A DNA stretch of 64,000 bases, taken from the NCBI RefSeq assembly GCF_032852305.1, contig NZ_CP136594.1, positions 2,331,501-2,395,500 of the forward strand. The letters are read 5' to 3'. The stretch's first letter is position 1. Every line of letters begins with the position of its first letter. Position numbers and translations under genes: made by a program. This DNA is from Parasphingorhabdus sp. SCSIO 66989. GTDB lineage: Bacteria; Pseudomonadota; Alphaproteobacteria; Sphingomonadales; Sphingomonadaceae. Under the pieces are notes generated by a model, which was not told the DNA's origin, searched no databases, and saw nothing but the letters and a program-made list of their open reading frames with translations. This document shows, one piece after another, positions 57,824 through 64,000 of the stretch.

Positions 57824-58408
57824 ATGGCTATCATTTTCCTCAACGGATGCACCTCGGCTGGAAAGTCCAGCTTGGCCAAAGCATTGCAGGAACAGATAGA
57901 CGAACCTTATCTTCTCTTGGGAATCGATGATGCATTCGCATCACTCCCTCAAAGATCACATAACAATCCGGAAGGTTTCTTCTTTGACCGTGATGACAGG
58001 GGCCTTGTTCGATTGAATTTCGGAGCTTTCGGGCTGGCAACCCTCAAAGCGCACCATCGCGCAGCAGCGGCAATTGCCCAAAGCGGCGTAAACCTGATTC
58101 TCGATGAGGTTATTCTAACGCCCGAGCTGCGCAAGGATTGGGGGCAAGTGCTCAAAGGCTTGGATGTTACGCTGGTCGGTGTGCATTGCGATCTGGCCGA
58201 GTTGGAACGCCGGGAAAAGGAGCGCGGTGACCGGGTCATTGGTCAGGCGCGTGGGCAATTTGATATTGTTCACAAAGATATGGTCTATGATATTGAGGTC
58301 AATACGAGCCAAATCTCACCTGAAGAAACGGCATCTTCTATCATCGATTTTTTGGCTCAAAATCCATCGAGATTAGCGCTGTCTCAAATGGCGAAGACCG
58401 AGGATTGA
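57824..58408 (+). CDS. Chloramphenicol phosphotransferase-like protein (CPT family)
   Basis: A P-loop kinase of 194 residues. The ATG at 57824 follows AAGGAAG; MAIIFLNGCTSAGKSS supplies the P-loop (GCTSAGKSS at 8-16). LLLGIDDAF near 35-43 holds an Asp in the place of the catalytic residue of CPT. The known enzyme modifies chloramphenicol; other family members have unknown substrates. An upstream TTG at 57794 is possible. It is divergent from the MDR gene. Confidence 0.82.
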   Translation: MAIIFLNGCTSAGKSSLAKALQEQIDEPYLLLGIDDAFASLPQRSHNNPEGFFFDRDDRGLVRLNFGAFGLATLKAHHRAAAAIAQSGVNLILDEVILTPELRKDWGQVLKGLDVTLVGVHCDLAELERREKERGDRVIGQARGQFDIVHKDMVYDIEVNTSQISPEETASSIIDFLAQNPSRLALSQMAKTED

Positions 58409-58429
58409 AAAGCGAAGGACTTGGATGTC

Positions 58430-59200
58430 CTATTTTGCCAGACGTTTTTCCAATACCCGTTTCAGATCCGCATGCATCGCGAAATATTGCCGGCCATCGG
58501 CTTCCTGCTGCGGATGGTGTGGCGGCAATTCTCCAGTCTCGGTGATGGTCTTCACCGTCTGGCCAAGAAAATCGAGCTGGGCCCGGTCCATCTTTGCCCG
58601 CAACGCGGTGATGGAATCGCAATCCGCAACATCCACATTGCGCGTGGCGATAATATCGCCGGTATCAATGCCCGGATCGAGCAGATGCACGGTGCAGCCC
58701 ACCTGCTGCCCTTCCAGCACACTCCACTCGGCGACATTCATGCCGCGATAGCGTGGTAGCAGACCCATATGGGCATTCATTGTGCCCAGCTTTGGAATAG
58801 CGAGCAGCGGCGCGCGCAATATTCCGGCTCCGGCATGGATAAACAGGTCCGGCTCCAAAGCACGTAAGGCTTCAAGGCTTTCAGGCGATGTCAGATCAGC
58901 CACTTGCGTAGCGCTTATGCCTTCTTGTCCAGCATATTCGGCTGCCGGTAATATATCGGCATAAGGATCGGGCGCAGCGTTGTCCTGGCCGTCTGCCTTA
59001 GCCTGCGTTTTGGGAGCCAGCACCGGTATCCCCTGCTCCGCCAAGCGCCGCGCGATCCGGCGGCGCAGCTTTGGCGGGCGATAGGCCTCAAACACAAAGC
59101 CGGTGGGCGTTACGCCATGGCGTTGCAGGGCCATAGCTACGGTGCTGCCGCGTTTGGCGCGATCATGGCTGAGCAGGAATATCCGCATTGCCTCAGCCAT
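58430..59200 (-). CDS. Formyltransferase family protein
   Basis: A 256-residue protein. The formyl-transferase core has MNAHMGLLPRYRGMNVAEW near 140-158 and HLLDPGIDTGDII near 172-184. Unlike Met-tRNA formyltransferase it has no C-terminal tRNA-binding domain. It could formylate an amino sugar or related substrate. The start overlaps the toroid gene's stop by 8 bp, so the two are coupled. Confidence 0.83.
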   Translation of the reverse strand: MAEAMRIFLLSHDRAKRGSTVAMALQRHGVTPTGFVFEAYRPPKLRRRIARRLAEQGIPVLAPKTQAKADGQDNAAPDPYADILPAAEYAGQEGISATQVADLTSPESLEALRALEPDLFIHAGAGILRAPLLAIPKLGTMNAHMGLLPRYRGMNVAEWSVLEGQQVGCTVHLLDPGIDTGDIIATRNVDVADCDSITALRAKMDRAQLDFLGQTVKTITETGELPPHHPQQEADGRQYFAMHADLKRVLEKRLAK

Positions 59201-60467
59201 TCTCCAGCGCGGTCAGCACCCGCTCTTTATGCATCAATGCATCGATAAAGAATTTCGCCGCCCAATTGGGCACGGCATGGAAAATATAGCCGCCCCAGAC
59301 CGGGAAAGACCCGGCCACGCCGCCCCGCAGACCCGGATTGGGATTGTCCATCGGCTGCGCCTGTTTCACTAGATCAATTGCGCGGCAGGCGGCGTTGACG
59401 AAGCGTAGATCACCACGCTCGTCATAGAGTCGCAGCCAGATCAGCGCCATTTGTGCGTTGCCTGTGAGGCATTGCGCGCGCTCATCAATGCGCCAGCGGC
59501 TGTTTAACCGACCGGGCAGGAATTTGAGGATTTCCATCCGCTCCATAATCTTTGCCGCCGCCAGCTCTGCCGCATCAACCGCATCCTCACGCCCCAGCAG
59601 CAGGCCATTCAGCAACACGCCCCAGATGGTATAGGCAATGGTGTGGGTGACCGCAGTGCCATTGTCATGATCGGCGCCATAAAAGCCCGAGCGCGCGAAA
59701 AAGCCGGTATCCTTGTCTTGCAGCGCCAGCACCCAATCAAGATGCTTTTCCGCTGCTTTGCGTGCCGCTTTGTCATCAAACAGCACGCCATATTCGGCAA
59801 GCCAGCAGGAGAGATGCGCGGCATAGGCCGAGGGCTGGTTGAGATAGAAATGCTGGCGAAACGCACCGTCATCATCCTGCACCGAGACCAGCCAAGCCGC
59901 CGCACGTTCCGCAGCGCTTCGTGCATCTGCGTCTTTCTTTTCAGCAGCCCAGATATTCAGGCCGTTCAAAATCTGCGCGGTGTTGAAGGGCGATGGTTCG
60001 ACAGTGTTCTCTGCCACCTCGCCGCCGGGAAAAGCCCCATTTTCCAATTGCAGCCCGAGCAGAAACTCCATTGCCCGCGCGGCACGCTCTCCCCATTCCG
60101 GTTCGCTCAACCGCTCAGCCAGCGCCAAACAGGTCGGAATCAGATAACCAGTGGTTTCAGGATAAGAGGATGTCCAGCCCTTATCCAGCTTATAGCGCCC
60201 GGAAAAACCGCCATCGCTCTGGCTGTCCTGCGCTGCCCTTAGCCAGTCCGCCGCCGCGCGCAGATGGTCCTCGTCACTATAACCCATCGCCGCATTGCGA
60301 CCATGATCCGCCACCTGCGCCAGATAGAATTGCCGATGCCCCGGCTGCATCAATCGCGCATGCAGCATATTGCCAATGGCGCGCTTAGTATCACGCGCAA
60401 GACTACCCATAGTGCTCATCGGCTTTGCCCGGTCCCCTGCGCGATTAAAATCATGCTGCATTTTCAT
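59193..60467 (-). CDS. Alpha/alpha-toroid protein of unknown function
   Basis: A 424-residue soluble protein built of helical repeats, with motifs such as DDHLRAAADWLRAAQDSQSD, LEFLLGLQLENGAFPGGEV and HLDWVLALQDKDTGFFARSG. Squalene-hopene cyclase-like, epimerase-like or prenyltransferase-like toroids share this plan. No catalytic motif is decisive. It is coupled to the formyltransferase downstream, which suggests modification of a shared sugar or polymer substrate. Confidence 0.65.
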   Translation of the reverse strand: MKMQHDFNRAGDRAKPMSTMGSLARDTKRAIGNMLHARLMQPGHRQFYLAQVADHGRNAAMGYSDEDHLRAAADWLRAAQDSQSDGGFSGRYKLDKGWTSSYPETTGYLIPTCLALAERLSEPEWGERAARAMEFLLGLQLENGAFPGGEVAENTVEPSPFNTAQILNGLNIWAAEKKDADARSAAERAAAWLVSVQDDDGAFRQHFYLNQPSAYAAHLSCWLAEYGVLFDDKAARKAAEKHLDWVLALQDKDTGFFARSGFYGADHDNGTAVTHTIAYTIWGVLLNGLLLGREDAVDAAELAAAKIMERMEILKFLPGRLNSRWRIDERAQCLTGNAQMALIWLRLYDERGDLRFVNAACRAIDLVKQAQPMDNPNPGLRGGVAGSFPVWGGYIFHAVPNWAAKFFIDALMHKERVLTALENG

Positions 60468-60532
60468 ACGCTATCCCATGCACGAAGAGCGTAAAAAATG
60501 GCTAAACCATAAGAGAATATCGTAAAATTCGG

Positions 60533-61237
60533 TCAGCCCGCATTCTGCGCTGTCTTGCACAAAGGCCGCGCCGGGCAAGATGGGCAGGCCATATGGCTGG
60601 GGCGGCAGAATTGTTGGCCGACGCGCTTGACCAGCAGATGGTGCTCATCGACATCCGCCGGAGCCCAGTCCTGCGGCAATAGCGGCATCAACTGGTCATA
60701 GGCGCGGCGGGTATCGGCCTTGGGCGGCACCAGCCCCATGCGCTGGATCACACGGCGGTGATTGGTATCGATCACCAGCGCGCTGCGGTTAAAGGTGCTG
60801 GCGTTCATCACCCCGGCACTGATTTTGCGCGCGACACCGGGCAGCGTCTCGAGCCAGGCCATCGCTTCGTCGGTGGGCAGATTGTGGAGATGATCAAGCG
60901 TCACCCGCCCGCGTTCGGCGATAATCGCCTGCAGGCAAGCCTTGAGCCGCTCGGCCATTAGCGACGGATAGGTCGCGGTGGAAAGCATCTCGGTCAGTTC
61001 TTCATGGCGGACCTCCGCCACCGCCTCCCAAGAACCATATTTGGCGAGCATATTGTCGGCCGAAGCATTGGAATATTGCGTCTTGGTCCGCGCGCCGATG
61101 ACGCCCTGTACCAGCGTCCATACCGGATCGCGGCGTTTGTCGGGCGGGCGGATTACCCTACCAAAATGCCCGATCAGCATGTCGTGCAATTGCTGTAGCT
61201 CAGCAGTGCGCGGATCAGGGCCGAGATCGAGTTGCAC
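60533..61237 (-). CDS. Endonuclease III-like HhH-GPD protein with [4Fe-4S] site
   Basis: DNA glycosylase-type protein of 234 residues. The HhH motif LETLPGVARKISAGVMNAS near 129-147 is followed by VIDTNHRRVIQRMG, with the catalytic Asp. Near the end CRPSHMACPSCPARPLC gives Cys-X6-Cys-X2-Cys-X5-Cys for the iron-sulfur cluster. The start is GTG at 61237, right after the toxin gene's TGA. It may be a base-excision enzyme, but lesion type is unknown. Confidence 0.86.
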   Translation of the reverse strand: MQLDLGPDPRTAELQQLHDMLIGHFGRVIRPPDKRRDPVWTLVQGVIGARTKTQYSNASADNMLAKYGSWEAVAEVRHEELTEMLSTATYPSLMAERLKACLQAIIAERGRVTLDHLHNLPTDEAMAWLETLPGVARKISAGVMNASTFNRSALVIDTNHRRVIQRMGLVPPKADTRRAYDQLMPLLPQDWAPADVDEHHLLVKRVGQQFCRPSHMACPSCPARPLCKTAQNAG

Positions 61238-61606
61238 TCAGATAACCTGCACCGGATATTGCTTAATATGATGATCGGCAGTGATCACAGTCATGTCCTC
61301 AGTCAGCGCATGCCCAATCAGCATCCTATCAATAGGGTCACGATGGATCATCGGCATAGTATCGATAGCCTGCCAGCTATTTGCCGGCAGGTTTATGATC
61401 TCAAAGCCGAGAATTCTCTGCAAATCGGTAAGCGTTTCCTCAATCGGCAGGCGATCGCTGTTGTGCAAATGGGTATATTCATAAGCAATGACCGCGCTTA
61501 CAAACAGCAGATTATCCGGATCTGTAACGGCGTCGATCTGTTGTTGGGTCAACCTTTTGTCACGTGCGACCAGCCACACCAGAATATGCGTATCAAGCAG
61601 CAGCAA
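61238..61606 (-). CDS. vapC: PIN-domain toxin (VapC-like)
   Basis: A 122-residue PIN-domain ribonuclease, likely a toxin that cleaves RNA. Acidic residues Asp5 (LLLDTHILVW), Glu43 (AYEYTHL), Asp90 or Asp93 (RDPIDRMLIGHA) and Asp111 (TADHHIKQY) form the metal site. The start is TTG at 61606. It lies 5 bp after the antitoxin gene, and its stop directly abuts the glycosylase gene. Confidence 0.88.
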   Translation of the reverse strand: MLLLDTHILVWLVARDKRLTQQQIDAVTDPDNLLFVSAVIAYEYTHLHNSDRLPIEETLTDLQRILGFEIINLPANSWQAIDTMPMIHRDPIDRMLIGHALTEDMTVITADHHIKQYPVQVI

Positions 61607-61611
61607 AATGG

Positions 61612-61902
61612 TTAGCCAAATTTGCGCTTTATGCGCTCTTCATATTCCTCATCGGTCATAGAAGGCGGAATGTCGAATGCCTCATCAGGCAGATGCGCAT
61701 ATTTCTCGGCGAGAGACCCTATGGCTGAAGCGCGCTTTGCGGCAATCGCTTCACGCTCTATCGCACTGGCATCCGCATCAGCCACGATACGCGCCACCGG
61801 ACGTCCTGCCTTGTTCAGCACAACCTCTTCCCCGCGCAGCGCAGCGGCGATGAGTTCTGAAAGCCGCGTTTTGGCTTCTCCGATGTTTACGTGGATCGTC
61901 AT
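61612..61902 (-). CDS. vapB: Phd/YefM-type antitoxin
   Basis: A 96-residue antitoxin partner. The N-terminal DNA-binding fold reads TIHVNIGEAKTRLSELIAAA, followed by GEEVVLNKAGRPVARIV, the Phd/YefM hallmark. The C-terminal part ends with acidic residues and RIKRKFG that bind the toxin. It is transcribed first, as is usual, and may repress its own promoter. Confidence 0.9.
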   Translation of the reverse strand: MTIHVNIGEAKTRLSELIAAALRGEEVVLNKAGRPVARIVADADASAIEREAIAAKRASAIGSLAEKYAHLPDEAFDIPPSMTDEEYEERIKRKFG

Positions 61903-61944
61903 AATAGGGTCAATATAGCATGGCCAAGCTGCTTGACCAAGTCG

Positions 61945-62691
61945 CTACAGCTTGGCAGCGACATAGAACCCATAGCTGACATAGGATGCAAAACGCTCAT
62001 ACAGCGCAATCTCTTTTTCCTCTGCGGCGACAATCGACTGCGCTGCATCCGATTGATCATGCCGCGCCAGAAAATCGGCAAAGCGCGCCTGCATCGGGCG
62101 ATAGTAATTGTCGAGCCAGCAATGCGGCGGCAACGGGAAATAGCCGATGGGTGTATAGCCATTGGCTTCAAGGATCGCCATTTTTGCTGATGCGGTGGCG
62201 ACTTCAGGGTATTCTTCTGCCCAGTGCTGGTCCAGCTCGGCGGGACGCTCATCGGTGAGCCAGGTTAGCTCGGACACCGCCAATATGCCGCCGGGCTTGA
62301 GATACTGTCGCCAAGCGCGGACGCCATTTTCAAAACCGATATTGTAGATCGCGCCCTCGGACCAGATGGCATCAAGCGAGGTGTCCGCAAAAGGCAAAGC
62401 ATCCATGGAAATGGCATGGGTCGTAATGCGCTCGGAAAGGTCCTGCTTTTGCGCCTCAGCTTCCAGCTTTTCGAGAAATGGCGGCAAGAAATCGACCGCC
62501 TCTATATGTGCATCAAGTTCCTGTGCCAGCACCAGCGTTGATGCGCCCGTGCCGCAACCGATGTCGGCGATATGCAGCCCCTGCTTCTCCTTCAAGCCAG
62601 ATAAGCCAATGGCGCGCCGTGTCACATCATCACCGCCCGGCCCTTGGCGATAGCCTCCAATATGCAGGTCGATAAGCAAGTCCAGTTGCAT
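61945..62691 (-). CDS. Class I SAM-dependent methyltransferase
   Basis: A 248-residue enzyme. The SAM motif IADIGCGTGASTLVLAQEL lies near residues 42-60, with IEAVDFLPPFLEKL next and SLDAIWSEGAIYNIG as the post-I region. Substrate is not predictable. It is 42 bp upstream of the antitoxin gene on the same strand. Confidence 0.87.
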   Translation of the reverse strand: MQLDLLIDLHIGGYRQGPGGDDVTRRAIGLSGLKEKQGLHIADIGCGTGASTLVLAQELDAHIEAVDFLPPFLEKLEAEAQKQDLSERITTHAISMDALPFADTSLDAIWSEGAIYNIGFENGVRAWRQYLKPGGILAVSELTWLTDERPAELDQHWAEEYPEVATASAKMAILEANGYTPIGYFPLPPHCWLDNYYRPMQARFADFLARHDQSDAAQSIVAAEEKEIALYERFASYVSYGFYVAAKL

Positions 62692-62695
62692 AATT

Positions 62696-63109
62696 CTAGG
62701 GTTCTAGCCTCCGCCCAAAGGTCAACACCGGCTGCTGCTCATAGCCCAGCGATTTATAGAACGCACAGGCACTGCTATTTTCGCTGCGAACCATCAATTG
62801 GATTTTGGCCGCACCTTGTTCGCGCAGATATTCCTCTGCGGCAGACATGATCTGGCGTCCTAACCCGCCTTTCTGACGTGACGGCTCTACGGCCAGATAA
62901 TAGACCCATCCCCGGTGCCCATCAAAACCAACCATCGCCGAAGCCACCATCTGCTCATTTCCTTCCAGGATAAGAACATCCGATGTCTTGCCCACAACAG
63001 CTTGTTTAAAGTCGCTTTCTGCATCGTTCCAAGGGCGGGTTAAAGCGCAAGACTCCCACAAGGCAACTACGGCCTCACAGTCTTCAAGCGACGCTTGCCT
63101 CACTCCCAT
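62696..63109 (-). CDS. GNAT acetyltransferase (YpeA-like)
   Basis: A 137-residue N-acetyltransferase. The CoA-binding loop is [11 protein letters not shown] near residues 83-93, after [10 protein letters not shown]; the later [19 protein letters not shown] is the usual C-terminal region. Substrate unknown. Its start overlaps the guaA stop by 10 bp, so it is likely co-transcribed. Confidence 0.9.
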   Translation of the reverse strand: MGVRQASLEDCEAVVALWESCALTRPWNDAESDFKQAVVGKTSDVLILEGNEQMVASAMVGFDGHRGWVYYLAVEPSRQKGGLGRQIMSAAEEYLREQGAAKIQLMVRSENSSACAFYKSLGYEQQPVLTFGRRLEP

Positions 63110-64000
63110 TCAATAGTACCCGGCGGCTTGCTGGTATAATCATAGACCACCCGGTTAATCCCCTTCACCTCATTGACAATCCGTGTCGCCACGCGGGTCA
63201 GGAAGGCAGCGTCGAAGGGGTAGACATCGGCGGTCATGCCGTCGGTGCTGGTGACGGCGCGCAAGCCGCAGACGCTGTCATAGGTGCGGCCATCGCCCAT
63301 GACGCCGACGGTTTTGACCGGGAGCAGCACGGCGAAAGCCTGCCAGATCGCGTCGTACAATCCGGCATTGCGGATTTCCTCGAGATAGATGGCATCAGCC
63401 TTGCGCAAAATCTCGCAGCGTTCGCGGGTGACTTCGCCAGGGATGCGGATGGCGAGGCCCGGTCCCGGGAAAGGATGGCGGCCGACAAACACATCGGGTA
63501 AGCCCAGCTCACGCCCGAGATCGCGTACCTCGTCCTTGAACAGTTCGCGCAGTGGCTCTACCAGTTCCATATTCATCCGCTCGGGCAGGCCACCGACATT
63601 GTGGTGGCTCTTGATGGTGACGCTCGGTCCGCCGGTGAAGGACACGCTCTCGATAACATCAGGGTAAAGCGTCCCCTGCGCCAGAAACGCCGCGCCGCCG
63701 ATCTTCTTTGCTTCTTCTTCAAACACATCAATAAAGGTTTTGCCGATAAATTTGCGCTTCTTTTCCGGGTCGGTCTCGCCTTTCAGCCCGCCGAGGAACA
63801 GCGTCTCCGCCTCGACATGCACCAGCGGAATATTATAGCTGCCGCGAAAGAGGCTGACGACCTGATCCGCCTCGCCCATGCGCATCAGGCCATGATCGAC
63901 AAAGACACAGGTCAGCTGGTCGCCAATCGCCTCATGGATCAGCACCGCAGCCACCGCGCTGTCGACGCCGCCGGACAGACCGCAGATAACCTTGCCATCG
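63100..64000 (-). CDS. guaA: GMP synthase (glutamine-hydrolysing), C-terminal part
   Basis: Converts XMP to GMP with ATP and glutamine. Only the C-terminal portion is in the window; the reading frame is open at the right edge and begins with the ATP-pyrophosphatase loop [37 protein letters not shown] follows and the C-terminal dimerisation domain ends [10 protein letters not shown]. The glutaminase domain lies beyond the window. Confidence 0.96.
   Translation of the reverse strand, partial: DGKVICGLSGGVDSAVAAVLIHEAIGDQLTCVFVDHGLMRMGEADQVVSLFRGSYNIPLVHVEAETLFLGGLKGETDPEKKRKFIGKTFIDVFEEEAKKIGGAAFLAQGTLYPDVIESVSFTGGPSVTIKSHHNVGGLPERMNMELVEPLRELFKDEVRDLGRELGLPDVFVGRHPFPGPGLAIRIPGEVTRERCEILRKADAIYLEEIRNAGLYDAIWQAFAVLLPVKTVGVMGDGRTYDSVCGLRAVTSTDGMTADVYPFDAAFLTRVATRIVNEVKGINRVVYDYTSKPPGTIEWE

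Overview
The window looks like chromosomal DNA of a sphingomonad-type alphaproteobacterium (Sphingomonadales, perhaps near Sphingopyxis or Sphingorhabdus). This rests on moderately high GC, several TonB-dependent receptors, a DksA lacking zinc cysteines, many acyl-CoA and xenobiotic-type enzymes, and the style of the dispersed palindromic repeats. The genus is inference. No rRNA, tRNA, CRISPR array, prophage or complete insertion sequence was recognised.

Layout. Positions 1-9374 (minus strand) hold the joined str and S10 ribosomal operons, rpsL-rpsG-fusA-tuf-rpsJ-rplC-rplD-rplW-rplB-rpsS-rplV-rpsC-rplP, with a strong terminator after tuf. Positions 9375-20726 hold a TonB receptor, an acyl-CoA dehydrogenase, a thioesterase, a purine-salvage pair (adenine/adenosine deaminase and a phosphoribosyltransferase), an enoyl-CoA hydratase, a DsbA-fold isomerase, a GST, a degenerate response regulator and lepA. 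Positions 20920-27032 (plus strand) form a polyhydroxyalkanoate module: GMC oxidoreductase, beta-propeller lipoprotein, PHA synthase and intracellular PHA depolymerase. Positions 27220-32403 carry a phosphodiesterase, an epoxide-hydrolase-like protein, a D-aminoacylase-like amidohydrolase and a GST-like protein. Positions 32427-36677 form a probable metal-uptake operon (DUF2946-like protein, TonB receptor, PepSY membrane protein with a His-rich insert).

Positions 36870-42773 are housekeeping genes: dnaN, a K+ channel, an NlpD-like lipoprotein, surE and serS. Positions 42904-46066 contain a Ser/Gly-repeat surface protein, dksA and a PilZ protein. Positions 46112-53724 contain a CoA-transferase, panB, a second phosphodiesterase, a sodium symporter and small enzymes. 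Positions 53826-64000 contain a carotenoid-desaturase-like flavoprotein, purT, an MDR oxidoreductase, a CPT-like kinase, a formyltransferase/toroid pair, an endonuclease-III-like protein joined to a toxin-antitoxin pair, a methyltransferase, an acetyltransferase and the 3' part of guaA.

No clearly new multi-gene system stands out. The most distinctive signals are non-coding or compositional. They are two matching 17-bp palindromes between rpsL and a TonB receptor, a shared ATCCATAATGGAT palindrome at separate promoter regions, several MITE-like palindromic families (one supplies a gene's stop codon), and a serine-repeat protein with a sorting-type C-terminus. Gene-level candidates for follow-up are the PHA module, the DUF2946-TonB-PepSY operon and the formyltransferase/toroid pair.
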